Of a DNA stretch of 5,109 bases, positions 1 to 5,109 are shown one piece after another; position 1 is the stretch's first letter, and each line of letters opens with the position of its first letter. Below the pieces are notes generated by a model. That model saw only the letters and a list, made by a program, of their open reading frames with translations. It ran no database searches and was not told where the DNA came from. The position numbers and the translations under genes were made by a program. Source of the DNA: Sulfitobacter sp. (GTDB taxonomy: Bacteria; Pseudomonadota; Alphaproteobacteria; Rhodobacterales; Rhodobacteraceae); contig JAGXHD010000077.1 of assembly GCA_024636395.1 (NCBI GenBank), positions 1 through 5,109 on the forward strand. Reading direction: 5' to 3'.

Positions 1-25
1 ATCTGATCACTCCGTCCTCCGACAT
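1..25 (-). other. possible 5' end of a minus-strand gene leaving the window
   Basis: Read on the minus strand, a GGAGG Shine-Dalgarno-like motif (plus positions 16-20) lies 5 bases before a GTG codon (plus 10-8). An ATG at plus 25-23 is in the same frame and would give MSEDGVIR before the edge. A short hairpin-like dyad (GCTAC at 29-33, GTAGC at 40-44) lies just upstream. Too few codons are visible to judge coding potential or identity. This is a weak call based only on the ribosome binding site. Confidence 0.2.
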
Positions 26-147
26 TCTGCTACCGTGCCGTAGCGGGCATAGCGAAAAGGTCGACACGGCGAAAGTTAGACAGAAAGTTTGCGACACAAC
101 CCTCTCGAAGCAATCACACCTTGCACAAAACGAGTCTGAAACGCCTT

Positions 148-169
148 GGCTGTTATGATCGGAACAGCC
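148..169 (-). terminator. weak hairpin overlapping the end of the first LysR gene
   Basis: GGCTGTT (148-154) and AACAGCC (163-169) form a perfect 7-bp inverted repeat with an 8-base loop. It spans the TAA stop (155-153) of the minus-strand regulator gene. No clear run of T follows on the minus strand, so it does not look like a good intrinsic terminator. It could be a weak terminator, a 3'-end stabilising hairpin, or chance. Confidence 0.2.
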
Positions 170-989
170 GAACATGAGCTTCGTTAAGATGACGATGCAG
201 CAGAACCAGATTCCTTTTCTGCTTCAGAGTTGGAAGTGGAATGCGCCGCACCGATGTCAATTCTGCCAGGCCCTGCCAGTCTGGAACGATACTGTATCCG
301 ATGCCGCGACCAACCGCGATTCCAATAGCCTCCAACGCATCCAACTCACACAGAACGCGATCATGCGGAATCCATTCCCTGATCCACGGCAGACTAAGTT
401 TCCCGCCCCAACTGGTCGAGTCGTAGATCAATGCCCGTTCGCTGGCGATGATCTGTTCGACCGATCGATCGTCATCCGCTGAAACGATCATGATGAAGGG
501 CTGCGTCTCTATGTGAACAGACGTGATTGATTTCGGGATTCTGAACGGTGGATGAACGACGAAGGCCGCATCAATTTGGTCATCCAGGAGCTTGGCGTAC
601 AGGTCCTTCGATGTCCCCGGCACAAAGCTGAGGCTTGCCGCCGGCGCATACTTGGCGAATTGGGCAAGAACATTCGGGATCCGATCGCTTAGCGCCGTCG
701 AGATCGATCCTAGCCGAATAGGTCCACCAAGCCCCGCCTCGTCCAGATCTGTGGCAATCTGACCAACCTGTTTCGCGATATTACGCAAGCGAGGCAGGAT
801 TGATAAACACTGCTGAGTTGGGGCGACCTGCGGCCCCACCCGCCTGATCAGATCTTGTTTCAACTCAGCCTCGATGCTCCTGATGCGCTGAGCCACCGCT
901 GCGGGCGTCATGTTTTCCTTGCGCGCGGCGCCAGCAAACGAACCCGAGTCCACCACGGCAAGAAGTGTTTGAATAAAACGCGTGTCCAT
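153..989 (-). CDS. LysR-family transcriptional regulator
   Basis: This is a 278-residue LysR-type regulator, expected to act as a cytoplasmic multimer that binds DNA and responds to a small ligand. The N-terminal winged helix-turn-helix covers about residues 3-62, with the family pattern GSFAGAARKENMTPAAVAQRI and the linker helix after it. The recognition helix reads AAVAQRIRSIE where many relatives have AVSRQIRxLE. The effector-binding domain runs from about residue 90 (GPIRLGSIST) to the end and keeps the signature LEAIGIAVGRGIGYSIVPDW (residues 219-238). The chain ends soon after HVRLFRS, slightly shorter than the usual 290-310 residues, but both domains appear complete. The start codon abuts a CATATG palindrome (987-992), and a poor AGATAGG-type ribosome site lies upstream. 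It is divergent from the dehydrogenase-aminotransferase operon, the classic arrangement for a LysR protein that controls the neighbouring operon and itself. The ligand is unknown. Confidence 0.93.
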   Translation of the reverse strand: MDTRFIQTLLAVVDSGSFAGAARKENMTPAAVAQRIRSIEAELKQDLIRRVGPQVAPTQQCLSILPRLRNIAKQVGQIATDLDEAGLGGPIRLGSISTALSDRIPNVLAQFAKYAPAASLSFVPGTSKDLYAKLLDDQIDAAFVVHPPFRIPKSITSVHIETQPFIMIVSADDDRSVEQIIASERALIYDSTSWGGKLSLPWIREWIPHDRVLCELDALEAIGIAVGRGIGYSIVPDWQGLAELTSVRRIPLPTLKQKRNLVLLHRHLNEAHVRLFRS

Positions 990-1010
990 ATGAAACCTAT
1001 CTTCTGAAAG

Positions 1011-1060
1011 AACTAAAACATACTAACGGTAACTTTTATACTTTGGTAGTGATCGGTCGG
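1011..1060. promoter_or_regulatory. divergent control region between LysR gene and dehydrogenase operon
   Basis: This AT-rich stretch separates two divergent genes. A TATACT hexamer (1037-1042) is a reasonable -10 box for the plus strand, with no good -35 box, as is common for activator-dependent promoters. An imperfect dyad, ACTAAC (1022-1027) and GGTAGT (1045-1050), matches at 5 of 6 positions with centres about two helical turns apart. It could be a site for the divergent LysR protein. The location is a strong hint; the exact boxes are weak. Confidence 0.35.
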
Positions 1061-1151
1061 AACACGTGGGGCGAACCCTGCTATGTCCCGCCCGCAGATC
1101 CCGCATGCCGGTTATCAAGCCGCATCAGACTTAAACGCTGAGATATTGACC

Positions 1152-2096
1152 ATGAAACCTATCGTCCCTTTTGTTCACAGCCTGTCCGAAGGTGTTGCGC
1201 TTGCCTGGGCGGATGCGCTGCAACGGGCCGCGCCAGACATCGATATCCGTTTCGTCACGGACATCTCGCAGGCCGAGCTGGGCAAAGTCGAAGTAGCGAT
1301 TGTGGCGAACCCTGATCCGGCGGCTCTGACGTCTTTTCCCAATCTGAAATGGGTGCAAAGTCTTTGGGCGGGCGTTGAGCGTATCCTGCGCGAGATGCCC
1401 GGAGATGAGGTCCAGATTGTTCGTCTGATCGATCCACAACTTGGTGATACCATGGCCGAGGCCGTGCTCGCTTGGACCCTCTACCTGCATCGCTCCATGC
1501 CCACATACGCGGCCCAGCAAGCCGAACGGATATGGCTACAGCACGAACTACGCACCGCGTCCGAACGCACAATTGGCATCCTCGGTCTGGGCAATCTTGG
1601 CCTGAAATCCGCAGACCGCCTGACGCAGAACGGTTTCAACGTTCTCGGGTGGAGCCGCTCCGCAAAGGATCTGCCGGGGGTAACGACGTTCAACGGCGCT
1701 GACGGGCTGGCTGAGATTGCGGCACAGTCGGATATCATCGTCGTCCTGCTCCCGTCGACACCAGACACACGCGGATTGCTGGACGCTCGGTTCATCTCGA
1801 ACATGAAGCGCGGTGGCTCTTTGATCAACTTCGCGCGCGGCGATATCATTGAGCGTGACGACCTCGTCCATGGGTTGGAAACGCGTCAGATCGAACATGC
1901 CGTTCTCGACGTTTTCGCCGTAGAACCCTTACCAGAGACCGATCCGCTTTGGGGCAATCCGCACATCACCATCTTGCCCCATATCTCTGCCCCGACGACC
2001 AAGCGCACCGCTTCCGAGGTCGTAGCAACAAACATCAATGGCTATTTCACGACTGAAAAAATGCCAACCACTGTTTCCCGCAAGGCTGGATACTGA
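1152..2096 (+). CDS. D-2-hydroxyacid dehydrogenase, glyoxylate/hydroxypyruvate reductase A (GhrA) type
   Basis: This is an NAD(P)H-dependent cytoplasmic reductase converting a 2-oxoacid such as glyoxylate or hydroxypyruvate to the 2-hydroxyacid. From the ATG at 1152 it has 314 residues, matching the roughly 312 of GhrA proteins. The Rossmann motif GLGNLG is at 145-150, and WSRS at 167-170 after the second beta strand suggests NADPH preference because the usual acidic residue is absent. The catalytic triad appears intact: Arg229 (NFARGD), Glu258 (VEPLP) and His277 (PHISAPT). The C-terminus ends in Gly-Tyr, as I recall for E. coli GhrA. An in-frame ATG at 1083 would add 23 residues (MSRPQIPHAGYQ...). 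I prefer 1152 because MKPIVPFVHS is where the catalytic-domain fold begins and a GAGA motif sits 8 bases upstream. It is first in an operon with the aminotransferase 32 bases downstream. The family is secure; the substrate is not. Confidence 0.9.
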   Translation: MKPIVPFVHSLSEGVALAWADALQRAAPDIDIRFVTDISQAELGKVEVAIVANPDPAALTSFPNLKWVQSLWAGVERILREMPGDEVQIVRLIDPQLGDTMAEAVLAWTLYLHRSMPTYAAQQAERIWLQHELRTASERTIGILGLGNLGLKSADRLTQNGFNVLGWSRSAKDLPGVTTFNGADGLAEIAAQSDIIVVLLPSTPDTRGLLDARFISNMKRGGSLINFARGDIIERDDLVHGLETRQIEHAVLDVFAVEPLPETDPLWGNPHITILPHISAPTTKRTASEVVATNINGYFTTEKMPTTVSRKAGY

Positions 2097-2128
2097 TCCG
2101 CCTGCCACCAAGCTTACTGGAGCCAGAT

Positions 2129-3343
2129 ATGACGACTCTCGATGAGAAATTCCGGCTGCTGGCCGCAGACAATGCGCCCGGCCAAGAGGTCCGTCAGAAA
2201 TTGACCGACCTCGACGCTCACATGCGTGGCGGTCTCTTCAATGGCGTTCCGGTCGATTTCTCCCATGGGGATGTCGATGCCTTTCCGCCAACACCGGGCT
2301 CGGACGATGCATGGAATAAGGGATTCGCGGTCGGCGGACAGCAAGCCTATACTGAATATCGCGGCGCCGCGGCCATCCGCACCGGACTGGCCGAGCGTCT
2401 GGCCGCCTTCACCGGACGCCCAATTTCGGCAGAGCGTGAACTGATTATTACGCCCGGCACACAGGGCGCGCTGTTCCTTGCGCTTGGCGCGACAGTCACA
2501 GCGGGAACCAGGGTTGCTGTTGTCGAGCCCGACTATTTTGCCAACTCCAAACTGGTCAGGTTCTTTGGCGGCGAAGTGGTTCCTATCGCGCTGTCCTATT
2601 TGGGCAACCGATCTGAAAACGGTCCCGATCTCGGACAACTTGAGACTGCATTCAGCAACGGCACCGAAGTCCTTGTGTTCTCGACTCCGAACAATCCGAC
2701 GGGTCTGGTTTATTCAGCAAGTGATATCAATGCGATAGCCGAGTTGGCCTCAAAGCATGGCGTGACAGTCATCGTCGATCAGCTTTACTCCCGGCTCCTC
2801 TATAGTGGTGAAAGCTATACGCATCTTCGCGCCCATGAAAAGGCACCCGAAAACCTGATCACCATCATGGGCCCCTCCAAAACCGAGTCGCTCAGTGGCT
2901 TCCGGTTGGGCACGGCCTTTGGCACCGCAAAACTGATCGAGCGGATGGAGCGCCTTCAGGCGATCGTTTCGTTGCGAGCAGCGGGATATAATCAGGCTGC
3001 GCTTGATACATGGTTCAATGAGCCGGCAGGCTGGATGAACAACCGAATTGCCCAGCATGAAGCAATCCGCGACGAGCTGATTGCTATTTTCCGCGAGGCG
3101 GATCTTGGCATCGCTGTGCCGCAGGCAGGAAGTTATGTCTTTCCGGCGCTCCCGTCTTTGACCGTCGCGCCGGAAATGTTCGTGCGTCTACTTCGGCATC
3201 AGGCTGGTATCACCGTGACACCGGGATCTGAATTCGCTCCGTCAACCAGCGCAAGCATACGGCTGAACTTTTCCCAGGATCATAAGGCGGCGGTTGCGGC
3301 TGCAGGACGGATCGTTGAAATGGTCGAAAGGTATAAGGCATGA
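2129..3343 (+). CDS. pyridoxal-phosphate-dependent aminotransferase, class I/II (fold type I)
   Basis: This 404-residue enzyme belongs to the aspartate aminotransferase superfamily and transfers an amino group between an amino acid and a 2-oxoacid using PLP. All expected active-site landmarks are visible: Tyr74/Tyr77 in the AYTEYRG segment, the phosphate loop PGTQGAL (109-115), PNNPTG (187-192) with its conserved Asn, and Asp217 and Tyr220 in VDQLY, which contact the PLP ring. The Schiff-base Lys251 lies in GPSKTESLSGFRLG, with the phosphate-binding Arg259, and Arg378 (SIRLNFS) should bind the substrate carboxylate. A GGAG ribosome site lies 6 bases before the ATG. The gene follows the dehydrogenase by 32 bases, so the two are probably co-transcribed, and its TGA overlaps the ATG of a ridA relic. 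This suggests the product is linked to reactive enamine/imine chemistry or to supply of a 2-oxoacid for the dehydrogenase. Substrate specificity cannot be assigned from sequence alone. Confidence 0.94.
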   Translation: MTTLDEKFRLLAADNAPGQEVRQKLTDLDAHMRGGLFNGVPVDFSHGDVDAFPPTPGSDDAWNKGFAVGGQQAYTEYRGAAAIRTGLAERLAAFTGRPISAERELIITPGTQGALFLALGATVTAGTRVAVVEPDYFANSKLVRFFGGEVVPIALSYLGNRSENGPDLGQLETAFSNGTEVLVFSTPNNPTGLVYSASDINAIAELASKHGVTVIVDQLYSRLLYSGESYTHLRAHEKAPENLITIMGPSKTESLSGFRLGTAFGTAKLIERMERLQAIVSLRAAGYNQAALDTWFNEPAGWMNNRIAQHEAIRDELIAIFREADLGIAVPQAGSYVFPALPSLTVAPEMFVRLLRHQAGITVTPGSEFAPSTSASIRLNFSQDHKAAVAAAGRIVEMVERYKA

Positions 3344-3501
3344 GCCAGATTGCCCACCGGCCTGTCCCGTAGGGCCGCTATCTGCCTGCCGTGCGCCTCG
3401 GCGACTTGATTTATACGTCGGGGTTCACGCCACCCAAAGATGGCAAGCTGATATATTCCGGGAGGAAAAAGCCAACGTTTCAGCGGGAATCGACCGGATA
3501 G
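3340..3501 (+). pseudogene. ridA (RidA/YjgF family) remnant, interrupted and truncated
   Basis: An ATG overlaps the aminotransferase stop (ATGA, 3340-3343), typical of translational coupling. Its frame reads MSQIAHRPVP, an in-frame TAG (3370-3372), GRYLPAV, then RLGDLIYTSGFTPPKDGKL and IYSGR. This closely fits the N-terminus of RidA-family enamine/imine deaminases (HRPVPxGxYxPAVxxGDLIYTSGxTP...DGKL). The TAG probably replaces a CAG (Gln) codon. Similarity is lost after about codon 42, and the frame meets another TAG at 3499. The rest of the usual 115-130 residues, including the conserved C-terminal Arg that binds the substrate carboxylate, is absent: a full gene would reach beyond 3700, yet the next gene starts at 3646. 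It is therefore broken both by a stop and by loss of its 3' two thirds. Family recognition is by eye from motifs. Confidence 0.75.
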
Positions 3502-3649
3502 AGGTGCGGGGCATCCAAGGGAAGATCTCCCAGTCTACGGCGCGTTCGATTTCGACCGGATCGCGCACCCTGCAACTATTGCCTTGCCTCCGACATTGGG
3601 GCCCTATGCACGACAAAAGGTTATCCATCGAGAGGGATTATCCATATGA
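3452..3649 (+). other. 65-codon open segment of unknown origin between ridA relic and LysR gene
   Basis: In the frame that begins after the TGA at 3449-3451 there is no stop until the TGA at 3647-3649, which overlaps the ATG of the next LysR gene (ATGA). There is no ATG or GTG in the segment and no ribosome site, so it is not a free-standing gene as it stands. Its second half reads protein-like (YGAFDFDRIAHPATIALPP followed by TLGPYARQKVIHREGLSI). It could be the tail of a deleted gene joined to the ridA fragment, or chance. I do not recognise the family. Between 3344 and 3645 I see nothing else. Confidence 0.22.
3621..3645 (+). repeat. direct repeat TTATCCAT flanking the LysR ribosome binding site
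   Basis: TTATCCAT occurs at 3621-3628 and again at 3638-3645, 17 bases start to start. The two copies bracket the GAGAGGGA ribosome binding site of the GcvA-like regulator, and the second copy directly abuts its ATG. They may be regulator half-sites for autoregulation or a local duplication. An 8-base pair this close is suggestive only. Confidence 0.35.
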
Positions 3650-4590
3650 CGCGCCGGTTTCCTTCGCTGAATGCCCTGCGCACTTTTGAAGCGGCTGCGC
3701 GTCATTTGAGTTTTTCAAAGGCCGCCGAAGAGCTGAATGTCACTCAGGCCGCCGTGTCACGCCAGATCAAGATACTGGAAGACGACTTTGGCATTGCGCT
3801 GTTTCACAGGCGTACCCGGGCTGTGGAATTGACCGAAGCGGGCGGTCGTCTGTATCCGCAGCTGCAGGGAGCATTCAACCAGATCGAAGCCGCCTCCAAC
3901 AGGGTTTGGGGCAACAGGGGCAGCGGAATTCTTACGGTTTCGGTGCTGCCGACCTTTTCGGTGAAATGGCTGATGCCCCGGCTTCTGAACTTTGCCGAAC
4001 TCCACCCCGAGATAGAAGTTCATCTGATAAACACCATCGCTCCGGTCGATTTCGACCGTGCGGAGGTGGACCTTGCGATCCGGGTCGGCTCGACCTCGCC
4101 GCAGTTGAGCAATGCCTCGCAAGTCGGAATTGATCTCTTGATGGTTCGCGGAAGTGAGCCACTGGCCTATCAGGAGCTATTGCCTGACCAGATGATCGCA
4201 GTTGCATCGCCCGGTTATCTCGAACGACACGGTCCGATCGCCACTGCTGAAGATCTGGAAAGGATCACGCTGGTTCACATGGCCACACGCCAGAACGCGT
4301 GGAGCGACTACTTTGCCGCAATTGGCTGGCAGCAATTGCCACAGCAGGACGGTCCTTCCTATGGCCATTTCTTTTTGTCGCTTCAGGCCGCCATCGAAGG
4401 GCGGGGTATCGCCTTGGTGCCGCACATACTTGTCGAAACGGACATACAGGCAGGGCTGTTGGTGCAAGCATTGCCGTACAAGATTCAGAGTGCGGGGGCA
4501 TACTACCTGATCGGCCGCAAAAGTGGCTGGCAGCAAGAGAAAACCAAGATCTTTCGAGACTGGATATTGGAGAGTATCGGGGCGGCTTGA
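3646..4590 (+). CDS. LysR-family transcriptional regulator, GcvA-like
   Basis: This 314-residue LysR-type regulator opens with the GcvA-subfamily pattern PSLNALRTFEAAARHLSFSK (residues 6-25) and the recognition helix VTQAAVSRQIKILE (32-45), then LFHRRTRAVELTEAG. The effector domain starts near residue 95 (ILTVSVLPTFSVKWLMPRL) and keeps VDLAIR (141-146) and QAAIEGRGIALVPHIL (247-262). The stretch between VDLAIR and the next conserved strand (VASPGYL) is about 42 residues, which appears longer than the roughly 30 usual in GcvA relatives, so the ligand pocket may carry an extra loop. The start at 3646 is well supported by GAGAGGGA (3630-3637) upstream and by the subfamily N-terminus. It points toward the aspartate-dehydrogenase-like gene 298 bases downstream, whose promoter region contains a LysR-type dyad. 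It may control that gene, the upstream operon, or both; the GcvA resemblance does not prove a role in glycine cleavage. Confidence 0.94.
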   Translation: MTRRFPSLNALRTFEAAARHLSFSKAAEELNVTQAAVSRQIKILEDDFGIALFHRRTRAVELTEAGGRLYPQLQGAFNQIEAASNRVWGNRGSGILTVSVLPTFSVKWLMPRLLNFAELHPEIEVHLINTIAPVDFDRAEVDLAIRVGSTSPQLSNASQVGIDLLMVRGSEPLAYQELLPDQMIAVASPGYLERHGPIATAEDLERITLVHMATRQNAWSDYFAAIGWQQLPQQDGPSYGHFFLSLQAAIEGRGIALVPHILVETDIQAGLLVQALPYKIQSAGAYYLIGRKSGWQQEKTKIFRDWILESIGAA

Positions 4591-4669
4591 GAGCATCGCT
4601 TTGATTGCGCAGTAACCTCGATCATCGCAGGCACGGTCGGAAAAGACTGCGACTCGGAACAGCTCTCAA
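4587..4669. other. nested inverted repeats after the second LysR gene
   Basis: TTGAGAGC (4587-4594, containing the LysR stop codon) and GCTCTCAA (4662-4669) are exact 8-base inverted copies. Nested inside are CGCAGT (4608-4613) and ACTGCG (4646-4651), also exact, and at the centre CGATCATCG (4619-4627) is a near-palindrome. Together they could fold into a long branched stem at the end of the LysR transcript or serve as protein sites. There is no T-tract for an intrinsic terminator. The arms are short relative to their spacing, so chance is possible. Confidence 0.25.
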
Positions 4670-4694
4670 AATCTGGGGTATAATTAAAAGTTAT
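4656..4694 (+). promoter_or_regulatory. candidate promoter with a LysR-type dyad overlapping the -10 box
   Basis: A perfect TATAAT (4679-4684) is preceded at 17 bases by GGAACA (4656-4661), a poor -35 box matching TTGACA at 3 of 6 positions. ATAA (4680-4683), seven bases, and TTAT (4691-4694) form an exact dyad with T at 4681 and A at 4693, the T-N11-A arrangement typical of LysR-family sites. The dyad overlaps the -10 box, which would favour repression, or activation through a second site. The untranslated leader to the start codon at 4889 would be about 200 bases. The local sequence is much more AT-rich than the genes. Confidence 0.4.
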
Positions 4695-4777
4695 GCATCG
4701 CGGCCCCTATTGTAATTTGTCTAACACAGCTCCTATGCGCTACGATCTACAGGACGCTGGAATGGCCTAAATGGCGC

Positions 4778-4805
4778 TTCACTCGGTCCATGTGGCTGTT
4801 ATTAT
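4778..4805 (+). promoter_or_regulatory. alternative promoter nearer the aspartate-dehydrogenase-like gene
   Basis: TTCACT (4778-4783) and TATTAT (4800-4805) are separated by 16 bases and match the sigma-70 boxes at 4 of 6 and 5 of 6 positions. Transcription from here would give a leader of roughly 75 bases, more usual than the long leader from the upstream TATAAT. No dyad is evident around it. Apart from these sites and the inverted repeats, the 298-base gap (4591-4888) shows no gene. Confidence 0.2.
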
Positions 4806-4888
4806 ACCATTATCCCTAGTTCCGGATGATGCGCCGACGGTCAGGTTTCTACCGCAAAAACGCGGGACATATTTCAAAAGGAGAGGGC

Positions 4889-5109
4889 ATGCCGAAGAAC
4901 GAGATAGACACACCTATCGCAGCTGCGCCGACGACACGGGTGGCAATTGCCAGCCTTGGTGCTGTCGGACTCAAGTTGGCGCAGGTTATTGATGCCGGAT
5001 TTGATGGGTATCGCCTGACGGCGGTTTCAGCGCGCGATCTTGATGCGGCTGCGGAACGGGTCGCTTCGTTCAGGACGCCGCCAAAGGTGCTCCCGGTTTC
5101 AGCGCTTGA
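4889..5109 (+). CDS. aspartate-dehydrogenase-like oxidoreductase (N-terminal part, runs off the right edge)
   Basis: The ATG at 4889 has an AAGGAG ribosome site (4878-4883) 5 bases upstream, and the frame stays open for 73 codons to the window end. The visible part is the start of a Rossmann NAD(P)-binding domain: a short tail (MPKNEIDTPIAAAPTT), the first strand and glycine loop (VAIASLGAVGLKLAQ, residues 18-32), then LTAVSARDLDAAAERVASF (43-61) as the second strand and helix, and FRTPPKVLPVSAL. The LxAVSARDxxxA...F and TPPxVLPVxxL pattern fits proteins annotated as aspartate dehydrogenase, which interconvert L-aspartate and iminosuccinate/oxaloacetate. The catalytic C-terminal domain lies outside the window, so another Rossmann dehydrogenase is possible. 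The first glycine of GxGxxG is Ser22 here (SLGAVG). It probably lies under control of the LysR gene upstream. Confidence 0.72.
   Translation, partial: MPKNEIDTPIAAAPTTRVAIASLGAVGLKLAQVIDAGFDGYRLTAVSARDLDAAAERVASFRTPPKVLPVSAL

Noticed and set aside
2114..2638. 174-codon minus-strand open frame inside the aminotransferase gene
   Set aside because: It lies opposite a gene whose motifs are unmistakable, and its translation has no recognisable domain.
3358..3377. CGGCC/GGCCG hairpin just after the aminotransferase stop as a terminator
   Set aside because: The stem is only 5 bp with a 10-base loop and no T-tract, and the bases are accounted for by RidA-like codons.
3294..3689. 131-codon plus-strand open frame across the aminotransferase end and the LysR start
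   Set aside because: It overlaps both real genes out of frame, has no ribosome site at its start, and its translation shows no domain pattern. The region is better explained by the ridA relic and the adjoining segment.
4591..4888. Riboswitch or small RNA in the long gap before the aspartate-dehydrogenase-like gene
   Set aside because: No conserved riboswitch core that I know of is visible. Only short inverted repeats and promoter-like boxes are present.
4771..4992. 73-codon plus-strand open frame upstream of and overlapping the aspartate-dehydrogenase-like gene
   Set aside because: It has no ribosome site and its composition is not protein-like. The other frame, starting at 4889, has a strong Shine-Dalgarno motif and a clear Rossmann pattern.

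Overview
The window looks like chromosomal DNA of a proteobacterium, most likely an alphaproteobacterium. The coding regions are moderately GC-rich, and the gene types (LysR regulators, a GhrA-type dehydrogenase, a class I/II aminotransferase, a RidA relic, an aspartate-dehydrogenase-like protein) are typical of amino-acid and 2-oxoacid catabolic islands in that class. The assignment rests on gene content and general composition only. I see no rRNA, tRNA, CRISPR array, insertion sequence or phage gene.

Layout. Positions 1-152 hold no complete gene; the extreme left edge may carry the first codons of a minus-strand gene. A LysR-type regulator (153-989, minus) is divergent from a two-gene operon: a GhrA-like D-2-hydroxyacid dehydrogenase (start best placed at 1152, end 2096) and a fold-type I PLP aminotransferase (2129-3343). 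The AT-rich gap at about 990-1080 is the expected divergent control region. The aminotransferase stop overlaps an ATG (ATGA) that begins a recognisable but broken ridA gene. It has an in-frame TAG at codon 11, RidA-like sequence for only about 42 codons, and then unrelated sequence up to the next gene. A second, GcvA-like LysR regulator follows (3646-4590). A 298-base non-coding gap comes next, with a perfect TATAAT box embedded in an ATAA-N7-TTAT LysR-type dyad. Last is the start of an aspartate-dehydrogenase-like gene with a strong ribosome binding site at 4889, which runs off the right edge.

How the genes may work together (inference). An aminotransferase converts an amino acid to a 2-oxoacid, and a GhrA-like enzyme reduces a 2-oxoacid to a 2-hydroxyacid with NAD(P)H. 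RidA proteins hydrolyse the reactive enamine/imine intermediates of PLP chemistry, and an aspartate-dehydrogenase-type enzyme makes or consumes an imino acid. That is a coherent amino-acid/2-oxoacid module, with one LysR regulator per transcription unit. The substrates cannot be read from the sequence. I found no convincing sign of a previously undescribed system. The most informative points are the decayed, formerly coupled ridA, the unexplained segment that replaces its 3' part, the LysR-type dyad over the -10 box, and the altered glycine motif in the last gene.
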